Shown: piece after piece, positions 1 through 10,039 of the stretch
Layout of the letters: the number at the start of each line of letters is the position of its first letter
Numbering within the stretch: position 1 is the first letter of the stretch
Assembly (NCBI GenBank): GCA_017979445.1
Contig: CM030707.1
Span: 17,931,086-17,995,085 of the forward strand
Reading direction: 5' to 3'
Length of the DNA stretch: 64,000 nt
Source: Akebia trifoliata
Lineage: Eukaryota; Streptophyta; Magnoliopsida; Ranunculales; Lardizabalaceae
Translations under genes and position numbers: made by a program
Notes under the pieces: model-generated
The model's input: only the letters and a program-made list of their open reading frames with translations
Databases searched by the model: none
What the model was told of the DNA's origin: nothing

Positions 1-823
1 GTATTTGCAGAATATGGGTCAGATCATGGGTGTGGTCCATAATTGATGTTGAACATGGCTACAGACTGGACATCCCTGGCACATTCTGGTATAATTCCCT
101 TTTATTACCCTCCATTTAATGGAGTCCAACTTTGAAACCATCTTCTTTACATGATAGGTGACTCCTTATATTTTTAAATTGATGAACATCCCTACATGAT
201 GATTTGGTGAATCTTTTGGAGGTATCTCCCTATATTTTCAAACTGATGACATACCCCAGTCTTGATCTTTTCACTATTAAAAATGTTTTTAATGCGTTCG
301 TTGTCGCCATCATCGTCTTAATATTATACAGAGGTTGAAGACGACTGTTTTCAAAAAGAAAATTTAAGAATTTTCAAGTAATTTTTCATTTCTCCATAAG
401 AGTAACCAAGATCAAAGGGCATGGAGGAATTGATTTGAAGTTGAGTTGCCGGATGGATTCCTATTATGCCAAACCACAAATCAGTTCGTTATTCCATTAA
501 ATTTCTATTTGATTCTTTGAAAATAACAAACTTATGTATAAATACTAGGGGATTGGCTTAGTGCTAGAGCTTGCTACGGGGTTTGTTATTTTTGGTGAGT
601 GTTGGAAACTGGGTTGTCTTCTACCTTACTCAATTGCATGTTAGTAAGCTTTTGTGGGGTTAGGACATGCAATCATAGGGACTAATCCCATCTCAAAAAG
701 TGTGGAGGTCCTTGGATATTAAAAAGGAAAGTTTATAAAATAAAAAAATTAAACAAACCCATATGTACCCTTGTTATGGTCAATATTAAAGACACCCCAT
801 GGTTTGGTCAATATTAGAGCAAC

Positions 824-909
824 TCCAATGCATCTTTCAAAATCTCTTCCATTTTGGAATTTCACATTTTCAAACTCCAAAATGAAAGACATGTAAAGTT
901 GCTCCATTT
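824..909. repeat. Small foldback element (GAGCAACTCC family)
   Basis: The left end reads GAGCAACTCCAATGCATC and the right end, reverse complemented, reads GAGCAACTTTACATGTC, followed on both arms by CTTTCA-type sequence. The base triplet before the left end is TTA, the usual target of Tourist/PIF-Harbinger elements, but no clear duplicate follows the right end. A larger relative with the same ends lies in the last FAB1 intron. Confidence 0.45.
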
Positions 910-2463
910 TTTTGGTTCCAAATTTGTTTAGACCGTAGAGTTGAATTTTGGCATTTCTTAATTTTGGATTAAATAAAAAAATATTTATAGATCATCAGTT
1001 TAGAAAACATGATTGAAATGCAAATACCTTGAATATCTAAAATGGTGGTTCAAAATGCTCACATATTCCATTATGGAATATCAGTTTCTCCAAGAACCCA
1101 AATTCAAATATAGCAAACCACCTAATCATGCAAGCTTGGTTTGAAGACAAAATACCAAATATTCACCAAAATGTAGAAGGTCCATGTGTCAAGTAAGGCT
1201 GATGATTCCTTCAATTCTTTGAAATGGATTGGGCACCTCAATTTTTCTTTTTTCTTTTTTTTTCTCTCAATTAATTCATCCCACCAAATAGATCACAAGG
1301 ATATAGTTGACCATTTATTGCAAGAATGGCAAGCATCTATTTTCTTAGAGTATCTTTTGGTGAAGGTGGGTCCAACAATGTTATGTGTGCCATGTGTACC
1401 ACCATGTCAGATCATATGTTATGTGTGCAAACATGTCAGTGGCAGACCAATCAATTTCCCCCAAAATTGAGATTTTCCTATAAGAAATTGATTTTTCTTA
1501 TCCGAGGCCCAAAACATTTATTTTTGACATATCACTAAACGAAACAATTTTTCACATTAGCTGAGAAAATGACTTTTTATAGATTTTTTATCTTTCTAAG
1601 TAATCAAATTGGGCTTGTGATTTTTGTAAGAAAAAATTCTCTTAGAAAATTATATCTCTAAAAATTATAATTCTCTCATCAAAAATAGAATCCCTCCTTT
1701 AATGCTTGCTCTCTCAAGTTCAAGAGTTATCTACGGAGGATGGTGTTTTATTGGGTCCCTCTCCTCTTTAAAATTGGTGATATTATATGATTAACCGTAT
1801 GCAAAATGAAATATTAGACTTACCCCTTTACCGTAAGTTAATTTTACATTTTCTTGATGATTTAATAATAAAATTTTAATTTTTTAAATACTTAAATTAT
1901 TATATTAAAATTTAAAAAATATCAAGAATTCACTGTTAAATCATTAAGAAAAAATAACTTTTGACTTATGGTCAAAAGGGTAAACTTAATTTTGCATTTC
2001 GCAAGGAGATAAACTAAATATCATTAATTTTACAGTTGGGTTTTGTAAAATACCCTTTTTATTTCACTTATGGGTGGAAGCTGATGTGGCAGGCATTAAT
2101 AATTTTTTGCCACGTGGCTATTTGCCTAGTGAACAAGCCTGCACCGACAGACAAAAATAATTTTTCTTCAGTAAAATTTCTTCTTGAAATGACAGAGCAT
2201 CGTTGTGATTCACATGGGAGTAAAAACTTCATGATTGTGACAATTAATGTTCTATCCACGTAGACCACTCCAGAGAAGATCATAGAACCACAAATGAATT
2301 ATTTATTCATAAAAGTATTGGAGAATGATTGAGAAGACATGGGGCCCACTCAAAATTTTGAGTGGTGCAATGTAAAAATATCCTTCCAAGGTCCCACCTT
2401 GTGACCGATCACATCTGCACTTGAATTAGGTACCATTCAGCATGTTCCACCTTGAAATAGACA

Positions 2464-2574
2464 GCTTCTATTGCCACACCAATATTTTACTAACAACACC
2501 TCAAATGTTTGTTAAGTGATTTACATATGAATTGGGGTGCTGTTAGCAAAAGTTAATGTGGCAATAGAATCTCT
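2464..2574. repeat. Small foldback element (TTCTATTGCCACACC family)
   Basis: The left arm carries TTCTATTGCCACACCAA and the right arm ends TGTGGCAATAGAATCTC, its complement. The two arms are separated by only a few tens of bases, so the unit folds into one hairpin of about 110 bases. The same ends occur at 41661-41791 inside a FAB1 intron, and a partial copy lies near 27020-27055. Confidence 0.6.
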
Positions 2575-3034
2575 ATTACAAAAACTTAAAGGGTGAATAG
2601 AGCCAAAATTCTTTAAATTTTCAATGAAATCAAAACAAAAATCCTATTATACTTCCCCCAAGCCTAAGAAAGAAAGAAAAAAAAAACTTAAAAACCAAAA
2701 TTTCAATTTCAATGATTGAGTAGATAATATCGTTGAACCAAAAGTTCAAGTACATTGGAGAATGATTGAGTTGAAATGGAGTCCACAATTCGACGCGTGA
2801 GAGATCCATTTTGCCCACTTTTATATGTTAGAGATGTGCATTATCAAAATTTGTCAAAGAAAATAATATTGTCAATCTCGAGAAAAATATAATTCCACAG
2901 TTCCACCTCATGAACGATCATTTCTAAACTTGGGATCATACCCAAAATACATGATAAAAAGAATATATAAATGATGGGAAACGCTAATTTCCAATGCTTC
3001 AAATATGCATACTTAATATTTTAGGGAGATTTAG

Positions 3035-3877
3035 AAATGCCCCTATGTTTTGGCCAATATTAGTGATACCGCCTATATTTTCAAACTGATGATATACCCC
3101 CTTGACCTAGGAAACTTGGAAAACTAATAGAAAATGACCTAAATGCCATTGTCTTCAATCTTTAATTGATTTTCTCTTCAAAATTAACCATCTTCAAGTT
3201 ATATTTTTTTTATTAAAAGCCACTCAATTACTTCTACAAATGAAGTTATTTGCCCTCTTTTTTAAGCGTAAGATCCTATCTTCATCAATATTCAAACGGT
3301 GAGAATAATATATGATTTTTGGAAGATTAAGAAAATTTTGGATAGAAAAATCAAGGGTTGCTTCAGTTATTGGAGATATGATTTAATAGTTAAGAAATTG
3401 TAATTTTAGGGTTTAACAACCCGAAGATTAAAGATTTTAAAATTGAATTTTTGGAGATATAGATGATCAATGACATTTTGATTGAAAAATCAATGAAGAA
3501 TACATTGAATAGGTAAGAAATAATTAACCCTAGAGTTTGATACCTAGAAGATGGATGATTTCAACCTTCTTCCTATATTTTGACATTTTATCTCTTCCAA
3601 CTATCAAACCCAAAGAGCATGTAAGATTTTTGAAAAAGGATGTTCTCTGAGGTAAAAAGAAAACTTTTATATTTCGTTGAAGAAATCGAATGAAGAGGTT
3701 CAAAAAGATAGATTGTCTCTAAGAAAAATTAAGGTTTTTTGGCTTAAGATTGAAAACAATGGCATTTAGGTCATTTTTTGATATTTTCCTAGACAAAACC
3801 TAGGTCAATGGGGGGCATGTCATCAGTTTGAGAACATAGGCAAGGTATCTCTAATATTGACAAAAACATAGGGGGAT
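3035..3877. mobile_element. Foldback DNA element with long inverted arms
   Basis: The left arm (about 3038-3170) runs CCCCTATGTTTTGGCCAA, then TTTTCAAACTGATGA, then GACCTAAATGCCATTGTC. The right arm (about 3745-3875) carries the complements in reverse order, ending GACAAAAACATAGGGGG. The arms total more than 130 bases with scattered mismatches around a loop of about 570 bases. No open frame in the loop resembles a transposase, so the element is non-autonomous. I could not fix the target duplication. Diverged pieces of the same family occur at 150-270 and at the right side of the spacers near 32220 and 33470. Confidence 0.6.
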
Positions 3878-3938
3878 AAATATTTTTTGAAAAATATTTA
3901 AAAATAAAATTGGTGGAGGATACTAACTTCTTGGTAAA

Positions 3939-4464
3939 CATGGTTTTAAAACTTGGTTTCGCGTCTCGTCTCACTCGGCATTGAGACAATGATTTTTAAC
4001 CATTTAAAAAACCTGATGAAGAAGATGAAGTTTTTCACCACATTTAGACCCAAACCCTTTGTTATTTGGTTTCAATAAAGGGGTTTAAATTTCTCAATAT
4101 ACTTTACATAACTAAAATTTGAGACGTTAATAAAAAGAAATGAAGGAGACTTACCACTTAAATGAGAGGTATGGAAATGACAAGCTCTAAGGTGATTGAG
4201 AGATGTGTGGAGTTGAGTTTTGCAATTCTTGCAAGTTCTTAGAGTTTGTTGGTTAAGGTTTCTTACACATTTTATTGAGGAATTTTTGGTTGAAAAATTG
4301 TTGGTCTCAAATATCTAGGACAAAATTTTCTATATCTCATCCGAGACATATTGTTCGTCTCGCGAGATTTCACAAAATAAAAAAACCTTATTCGTCTCGT
4401 CCATGCCTGATATCAAGACAACTAGGGCGATGCATCTCAGTCTCAGACGAGTTTTGAAACCATG
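3939..4464. mobile_element. hAT-like MITE, 526 bp
   Basis: Both ends read CATGGTTTYAAAACTYG when oriented inward (CATGGTTTTAAAACTTGG at the left, CATGGTTTCAAAACTCG from the right). The element is flanked by TTGGTAAA (3931-3938) and CTGGTAAA (4465-4472), an 8-bp direct repeat with one mismatch, which is the target-duplication length of hAT elements. The subterminal regions are rich in GTCTC/GAGAC copies. No transposase frame is present. Confidence 0.65.
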
Positions 4465-4472
4465 CTGGTAAA

Positions 4473-5581
4473 ATGTTGGACTTTAGCAGTCTCCATAAAT
4501 GTCATCTACATTTTGTTTAAATGAATTAGAGAACTTTGATTGTCAAACAAGATCTCATAACACACCAATTATGTGATCATACCAAATTTTATTATCACAC
4601 TACAAAGTGTCTCCCACTCTAATAATTCTTTATATGTCATGTCTTTTCATCCCCCTTTTCCTTCGTTCTCTATTTTTTAATCCCAAAACCCTTAAAATCA
4701 TTAGAAACTTCAATTTTCTCCAACATTTTTCCAATATATGAAATGGTTGGTTGAGGAAAATCTCTTGGTTTAGGACCATTGAAGAAGGAAAATAAATTGA
4801 AATAGTAGAATCAATACATAATATCCAAAATGACAAAATGGCCAAGTCAATCAATGTCAATGTTCCTGTGTATTTTCGTCGTAATTGAATATCTATAAAC
4901 AAGGGAGATTCCTTGATTAAGATTTTCTTTGAAGAATAGACCATAAAAAAGGCTCCAAAAGATGGTGGGGGTAGGGGGTGGGGGAAAGAGAACAATGACA
5001 ATGGATTGAAACTTTAGTCCACCCAAAAATATATGAATTCGCCCACTAGGGGTTTGTCACGATGCTAAAAAGTTGGCTTATCTAGATTGTGACTTTGAGT
5101 CTCTTCATGCCTCTCAAATAAAAAAGTTGTGTGTACCATGTGGATCGATGTACAAAACCTTGGATTAGTCTTGTCGAAATATGTAATGTGTCGGATGAAC
5201 AGGTCGGGCAAAGCCTGGTCACGATTTGGCTCATTATGTATGGGGATACCAAGATATCAACATAAATAATAATTATAAATAAATTCAATGAACTCATATA
5301 TTATAGCCCACTCCACAAGTTATTCTCTTTTCTTTCATTTGAGATTTGAAACACATATGTACTATTCTTCTTTTTGTCAAATCAAAGATAAGTTATTGCT
5401 TCATTAGGAGAGAAAATCTAAATCAACTTCTTTGGAAGAGTGACTACTGATAAAGAAATCCATTTCAAATCCTAGAGCGAACATTAAAAAGCCCTCTTTT
5501 CTTCACCCTTTTTCTCCCTCAAACCCTAGTAAGAAAATTCCACCTTTATCTAAAAATTGGATATCCAAATGCAAAAAATTC
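4473..5581. other. Intergenic, no gene recognised
   Basis: AT-rich DNA with one 123-codon open frame (4630-5001, minus strand) of low-complexity composition and no family match that I can name. I see no splice-consistent gene model, tRNA or clear transposon end in this stretch. Confidence 0.5.
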
Positions 5582-5793
5582 GTTTAAAAAAGTGTAATGA
5601 TTTTCGATGCCCCCTTTGACACATGCCCCTCTACACCCCCATCATAGAATCGTAGATCAATTTTCTCGGGATATACATAATCACAAATACTTCTGTTGTG
5701 TATCTCGAGGCAATTGATCTACGATTTTATGATGGGGCGTAGGGGGAGTGTGTTAGAGGGGAACATCATAGTATAGTGACTCTTTTAAAAACT
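5582..5793. repeat. Foldback MITE, CATAGATC family, copy 1
   Basis: One long hairpin: the left arm has CATCATAGAATCGTAGATC followed by TCTCGGGATATAC, the right arm has GTATCTCGAGGCAATTGATC and then CTACGATTTTATGATG. Pairing continues outward through CCCCTCTA/TAGAGGGG to GTTTAAAAAAGTG/CTCTTTTAAAAAC. The central loop is about 25 bases. It belongs to the family found many times in this window. Confidence 0.65.
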
Positions 5794-6830
5794 AAAGATC
5801 TGCAATATGTTACCATTTTAGTGATTTTACTTTTATGACTCACAAGAATTTTTCCTTTATTTTTCAACTGTAAAGGTTTTTTTTTTCTTTAGAAAAAAAA
5901 AAAAGGAAAAGGAAATGAATCCTTTTTTTTAATTATTTATTAAACATCATTAATAATTCTCATTAATTATAGTGCCAATAATGGATAACTGACCTCATAA
6001 TCCATTACAAGAATGACTACCAAACTGCTTCATTTTGTGTATATAGTACATGGATGAGATATATCATAGTTAATTCCTCAAAAAATATCATGGACGATGC
6101 TTCAACAATGGAATTTGATAAATGAGATTTCGTGTATGTGTTAACATTATCTTCTTTTGTCTGAAGAAAGAGTTTAACTAACCTTTCTAAGTTAGTAATG
6201 ATTTCACCCTTACTAAGCATCCTCAGGCTCTTCATGTGGGATCCAAAAACAAGATTTGATGTTTAAAGTTACTAGAGAACAAAATTCTATGAACTTGAAA
6301 AAAAAAAATCCAAAAAAAATTATTTTATTCCGTTGAATTTGAATTTTAATTTTGGGAGTTGGGTGGAAATTTGTTAGCCCTCCATTTTCAAAATCTTTTT
6401 TTGATTTTTTTAAATTTTGAATTTTTCGATGAAATGTATTAAGCTGTGGTGTTGGATTGTTAAGGTGATAATCTATTTGAGCAAAACAACCCTTAGTAAG
6501 GCTTAAAAATCTTCCAACGGTAGTATGGAACAATTAACAAATCCTGATCCAAGCAATAAAGTATGAGATTGGATCTAGACCCGATCTTCTAATTTATTCA
6601 ATCAAAAATCTAATCCATTTAGGGCCCGACTAGTAATAAGGATATCGATCTCAAATAAACAGATGCATCAAATATGTGGTCCACACCATCAATTCGATGT
6701 ATAAGGTCTACGGTGAGTTTGACATTTTGGAATCATTCGAAGGAGCTCTGAATGATATGTTCTCATTATTGTGAGTTTGTGACCATTCATGTTCCTCGCG
6801 CAGACTTGAGTCTTCTTTGCTTTGACGTAC
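5794..6830. other. Intergenic, no gene recognised
   Basis: AT-rich DNA with A- and T-runs near 5880-5935 and 6300. Open frames of 72 and 106 codons on the minus strand show no conserved domain and no plausible signal or membrane segment. Nothing else could be supported. Confidence 0.5.
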
Positions 6831-7660
6831 AGATGGGATTAAACAACTGATTCGGTGCATTTATTTGGATGATGGATCATATAGCTGATTTAAGATGATC
6901 GATTTGTTGGCCTGGATGATCTGCTGCTTTATAATATAGCGAAAAGAAAGTGGACGCATCATTAAAGTGCTTGATGTTGGTAGAACCCATGGTTGATCTT
7001 CTGCTTTATAATATAGGGGAAAAAAAGTGGGCCCATCATTAAAAGTGCCTAATCGGATTAAACAACTGATTCGGTGCATTTATTAGGATGATGGATCCTG
7101 ATTTAAGACAATCCATTGGTTGGCCTTGATGATCTTCTGCTTTATAATATAAGTAATGATTTTCTAACACCCTCCTCTTCTAACACACGCCCCATCATTG
7201 AATCATAGATCATTTATCTCGAGATATGCATAATCATATCATCATGACTCTCATAATTTAGAGGCAATACAAAGTCGTGATAATCTGAACTCCCTCCCCT
7301 TCCTTTCAAATATTCTGTCCTCATAAAATCATAGATCATTTACCTCAGGATATATAACAAATTTTTTTTATAATTAAGCAACTGTCGAGGCAAATGATCT
7401 ATGATTCTCGGGGTGCGTGTGCCAGATAGGGAGGTGAATATAATTAATAATAATAATAATAAGGAGGTGGACCTATCATTAAAGAGTTGGATGGAGGAGG
7501 TGGGACCCATGGTTGATCGTTTGCTTTATGATATAGGGAAAAAAAAAAAAAAAAAAAAAGGTCCCATATCATTGAAGTGTTTGATGGAGGTGGGACCCAT
7601 GGTTGATCTGCTGCTTTATAATATGGGGGGTGGGCCATCGCTAAAGTGCTTGATGAGGTG
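6831..7660. repeat. Direct-repeat array next to tRNA-Arg
   Basis: Two kinds of unit are repeated. One contains GATTAAACAACTGATTCGG followed by TGCATTTATT and occurs near 6838 and 7056. The other contains TCTGCTTTATAATATAGG, then a purine run, then GGGCCCATCATTAAAGTGC and ACCCATGGTTGATC; copies start near 6920, 6990, 7130, 7500 and 7565. Two CATAGATC-type foldbacks (about 7180-7290 and 7320-7420) interrupt the array. The open frames here on both strands are products of the repeats, not genes. Confidence 0.6.
7310..7425. repeat. Foldback MITE, CATAGATC family, copies 2-3
   Basis: The pair ATCATAGATCATTTACCTC and GAGGCAAATGATCTATGAT forms the arms of one hairpin. A second, more degraded copy begins just upstream (7190-7220: ATCATAGATCATTTATCTC) without a clean right arm. 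Both sit inside the direct-repeat array beside the tRNA gene. Confidence 0.5.
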
Positions 7661-7670
7661 AGACCGAGGC

Positions 7671-7676
7671 AAAAAA
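7671..7676 (-). terminator. Pol III T-run terminator of tRNA-Arg
   Basis: Six A on the plus strand read as TTTTTT on the transcribed strand, starting six bases beyond the mature 3' end. A run of four or more T is the normal RNA polymerase III stop. Confidence 0.8.
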
Positions 7677-7682
7677 TATCCG

Positions 7683-7755
7683 CACACCCGGTGGGACTCG
7701 AACCCACAATCGCCTGATTAGAAGTCAGACGCCTTATCCATTAGGCCACGGGTGC
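7683..7755 (-). tRNA. tRNA-Arg (anticodon UCU)
   Basis: The reverse complement folds as a complete 73-nt tRNA. The acceptor stem GCACCCG pairs with CGGGTGT (one G-U pair) and the discriminator is G. The D arm contains GGCCTAATGGATAAGGC. The anticodon arm TCTGA-CTTCTAA-TCAGG has TCT in the anticodon position, so it reads AGA. The T arm contains GGTTCGAGTCC. There is no intron and CCA is not encoded, as normal for nuclear genes. The upstream flank on the transcribed strand contains AAACAAGT, a CAA motif typical of plant tRNA genes, and a T6 stop follows. It looks functional. Confidence 0.95.
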
Positions 7756-7894
7756 TACTTGTTTAATAAGATCAAAGTCTAATTTAATAAATAATAGTAA
7801 ATGTTTATTAAAGTTTTGATACATATACGGAGAGAAAATGGGATTTTGACGTTTATCACCCCCCTGCCGTGTGCCATGTTCCTTGCAGAGGCTT

Positions 7895-7922
7895 CATATA
7901 TATATATATATATATATATATA
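7895..7922. repeat. (AT)n microsatellite
   Basis: A short uninterrupted AT dinucleotide run lying between the tRNA gene and a hAT-like element. Confidence 0.85.
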
Positions 7923-7940
7923 AGACCTTGATATGTATAT

Positions 7941-8457
7941 TAGGATTGCAATTTGGTCTGGTTCAAATCGAGAATCAAACCAAATCAATAGTTTTGGGGT
8001 GGTTTGGAACAAGTTGCAGTTTGGTTTTGGATTACAAAAATGAAGAATCGATCAATTTGATTTTATTCAGTTCTCAGATCAAGCTTGTATAGAACCAAAC
8101 CCCTATGCAAAAAAAAAATATATGCGTATATAATAATTATTATAAATTATTTTAAGAGTTAGTGTATAGATTAGTGATCTTTTATGGATAAACTAATGAT
8201 TTTTTATGGATAGATATGTGATTTATTATATGAAATTTTATGTTTATTTTTTATTAAAAAATATTACTTATAATTTATAAAATATTTGCAATTCTTGGAC
8301 CCGAACCGAACCAAACCGACTTTAATTTGATTTGAGTTGGTTTGGTTCCAATGGAATTTGGTTCGGTTCTGATTCTTATTTAATGGAACCGATCTATGTC
8401 GATTCAATTTCAATTTGACCTCAAACCGAACCGAACCGAACCAAGTTGCACCCCCTA
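7941..8457. mobile_element. hAT-like MITE, 517 bp, with perfect 8-bp target duplication
   Basis: The left end is TAGGATTGCAATTTGGTC. The right end read inward is TAGGGGGTGCAACTTGG, followed by repeats of TTCGG. ATGTATAT flanks the element exactly on both sides (7933-7940 and 8458-8465). Inside are several GGTTCGG/CCGAACC blocks near both ends, the subterminal repeats typical of this class. There is no coding capacity. Confidence 0.8.
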
Positions 8458-8465
8458 ATGTATAT

Positions 8466-10039
8466 AATTTAAGAAATTCTAATAGGCAAGGTGCAAATGT
8501 ACAATCCTAGTAACCAATTGCAGGTTTGAGGATTTAATTATGGGAAAGTTTTGAGAATTATATAAAAAGATGTTTTAAGGTTTCTTCCCAGAAATCCACC
8601 AACTTCAGCTTTCCTAAAATTCTATCATGATCTTGAGATTTGAATGTTGAAGAAAATAAAATCTAGAAGTTAACAAGAGGAGGAGGAGCAATTAATAAGT
8701 GAATTGCAATTATTTAATTGGTTGGTCCCTTATTGGATAATTTTTATTGAATTAAAAAGAATTGGCCAAAATTTGTGAGTCTAGATGCAATAACATATGA
8801 TTGAATTTGATCTTAACTTTATTCTTTTGAGCCCATTTTGACATACAAATGGTTATTTCTCATCTTTACTATTATAATGAGAGAAGGCAGATTAGAAGTA
8901 GTTCGACATCAAATTTTGGATCCCTCAGCTACCCACGTCTTTCCATTTAAACTTAATATGATCAAGGTCATTTTGGTCAAAACACAAGAAAAATGTTGTG
9001 CCCGACCTTACAATCACGTTTGAAACTCTTCAAAATTACAAAAATATCCTATTTACTATGTAATATTCATGAGCTCTTTAATCAATATTTAAATTACAGA
9101 TGAACCCTTTTGATACATGTGTGTTGGCATATGCCACTTTCTAGCCTATATAATACAAGTAAATGGGCAGTTTATTGGGTAATCAAACCTAATAACAGTT
9201 CCCTTAGTGGTTTATTGAATCGATACGTTCCTTCGATCAAGGTTATTTTTAAGCTAACAAAAAAAAACCATTTTGAATGATATCCCACAAGTGTTTGGAT
9301 CGGTATAGCCGTATAGCATTGGACAACATTTCAAATGATTATATTTTGAATCAATATTCAACACAACTTCTAAACATTTCTAATGAGCGAGCGTTAACAG
9401 ATGGATCGACATTCAGTTTTTAAGACCAAACTATCATCAAAAGTGTACAAGCTTTAGGAGCAGATCTGACTGCACAAGTCCCCTATCCTTGCTTGTGAGA
9501 TATTGGTGAATGGGTAAATCAGAAATTTGTCGTTGCTTTTACATGTCAAAGTCAATCGTCCTGTACTTACCTTGACCTGCACACACAACCAGCATTCTTA
9601 GTTACAATTCAAATGGATTAAAGAACAAGCTGAAAGATTATCGAGTTACAATTCAAAAAAAAAAAAAAAAATGCAAATCACATAAAAAACACAGAGATTT
9701 ACGTGGTTCTCTCAAGATTGATGAAGACAGAACTTGCAGTTATAGACTACACCCATTCACCAATATATATACACCCCGCGAAAATATAACTAGGGTTTTA
9801 TATAATACTAATGAAATTATGAAAATACCCTTGGGAAAATAGATTTAAGTAGGGAGAAATCCAAGTTAAGGGGTAGGGGAACACCTTTCCTAGACAAAGC
9901 ACTCAGTAACCATATTTCAAGAAGACCCAACATAAGAATCATCCTCGTTAATAGAAAATGTAAGATTTTTTTTTCTCCTTCCAAGATTTCTTTTGCAATG
10001 TTGACAAGCGTCCAAAGCACATAGCATTGCTATCAACCG
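8466..10039. other. Intergenic, downstream of the rhomboid gene
   Basis: No gene recognised. Around 9680-9740 lies AACACAGAGATTTACGTGG followed by TTCTCTCAAG, a text shared with the FAB1 intron at 38500 and with 40060. It is probably a dispersed retroelement fragment. The rhomboid 3' untranslated region probably extends left from 10040; no distinct polyadenylation signal could be fixed. Confidence 0.5.

Larger units (their letters stand above)
1..3034. other. Intergenic, AT-rich, repeat remnants
   Basis: No convincing gene. Short open frames here have no family resemblance. At 150-270 there is a diverged copy of the text seen in the foldback element at 3035-3877 (for example TTTTCAAACTGATGACATA). 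At 820-910 a small foldback begins with GAGCAACTCCAATGC and ends with its partial complement GTTGCTCC; it resembles the element in the last FAB1 intron. A second small foldback is annotated separately at 2464-2574. The first 45 bases could be the end of an exon of a gene lying to the left, but this cannot be tested here. Confidence 0.6.

Noticed and set aside
1..45. Terminal exon of a gene left of the window
   Set aside because: TTTGCAG followed by a short frame to TAA is possible, but about ten codons without recognisable sequence cannot be supported.
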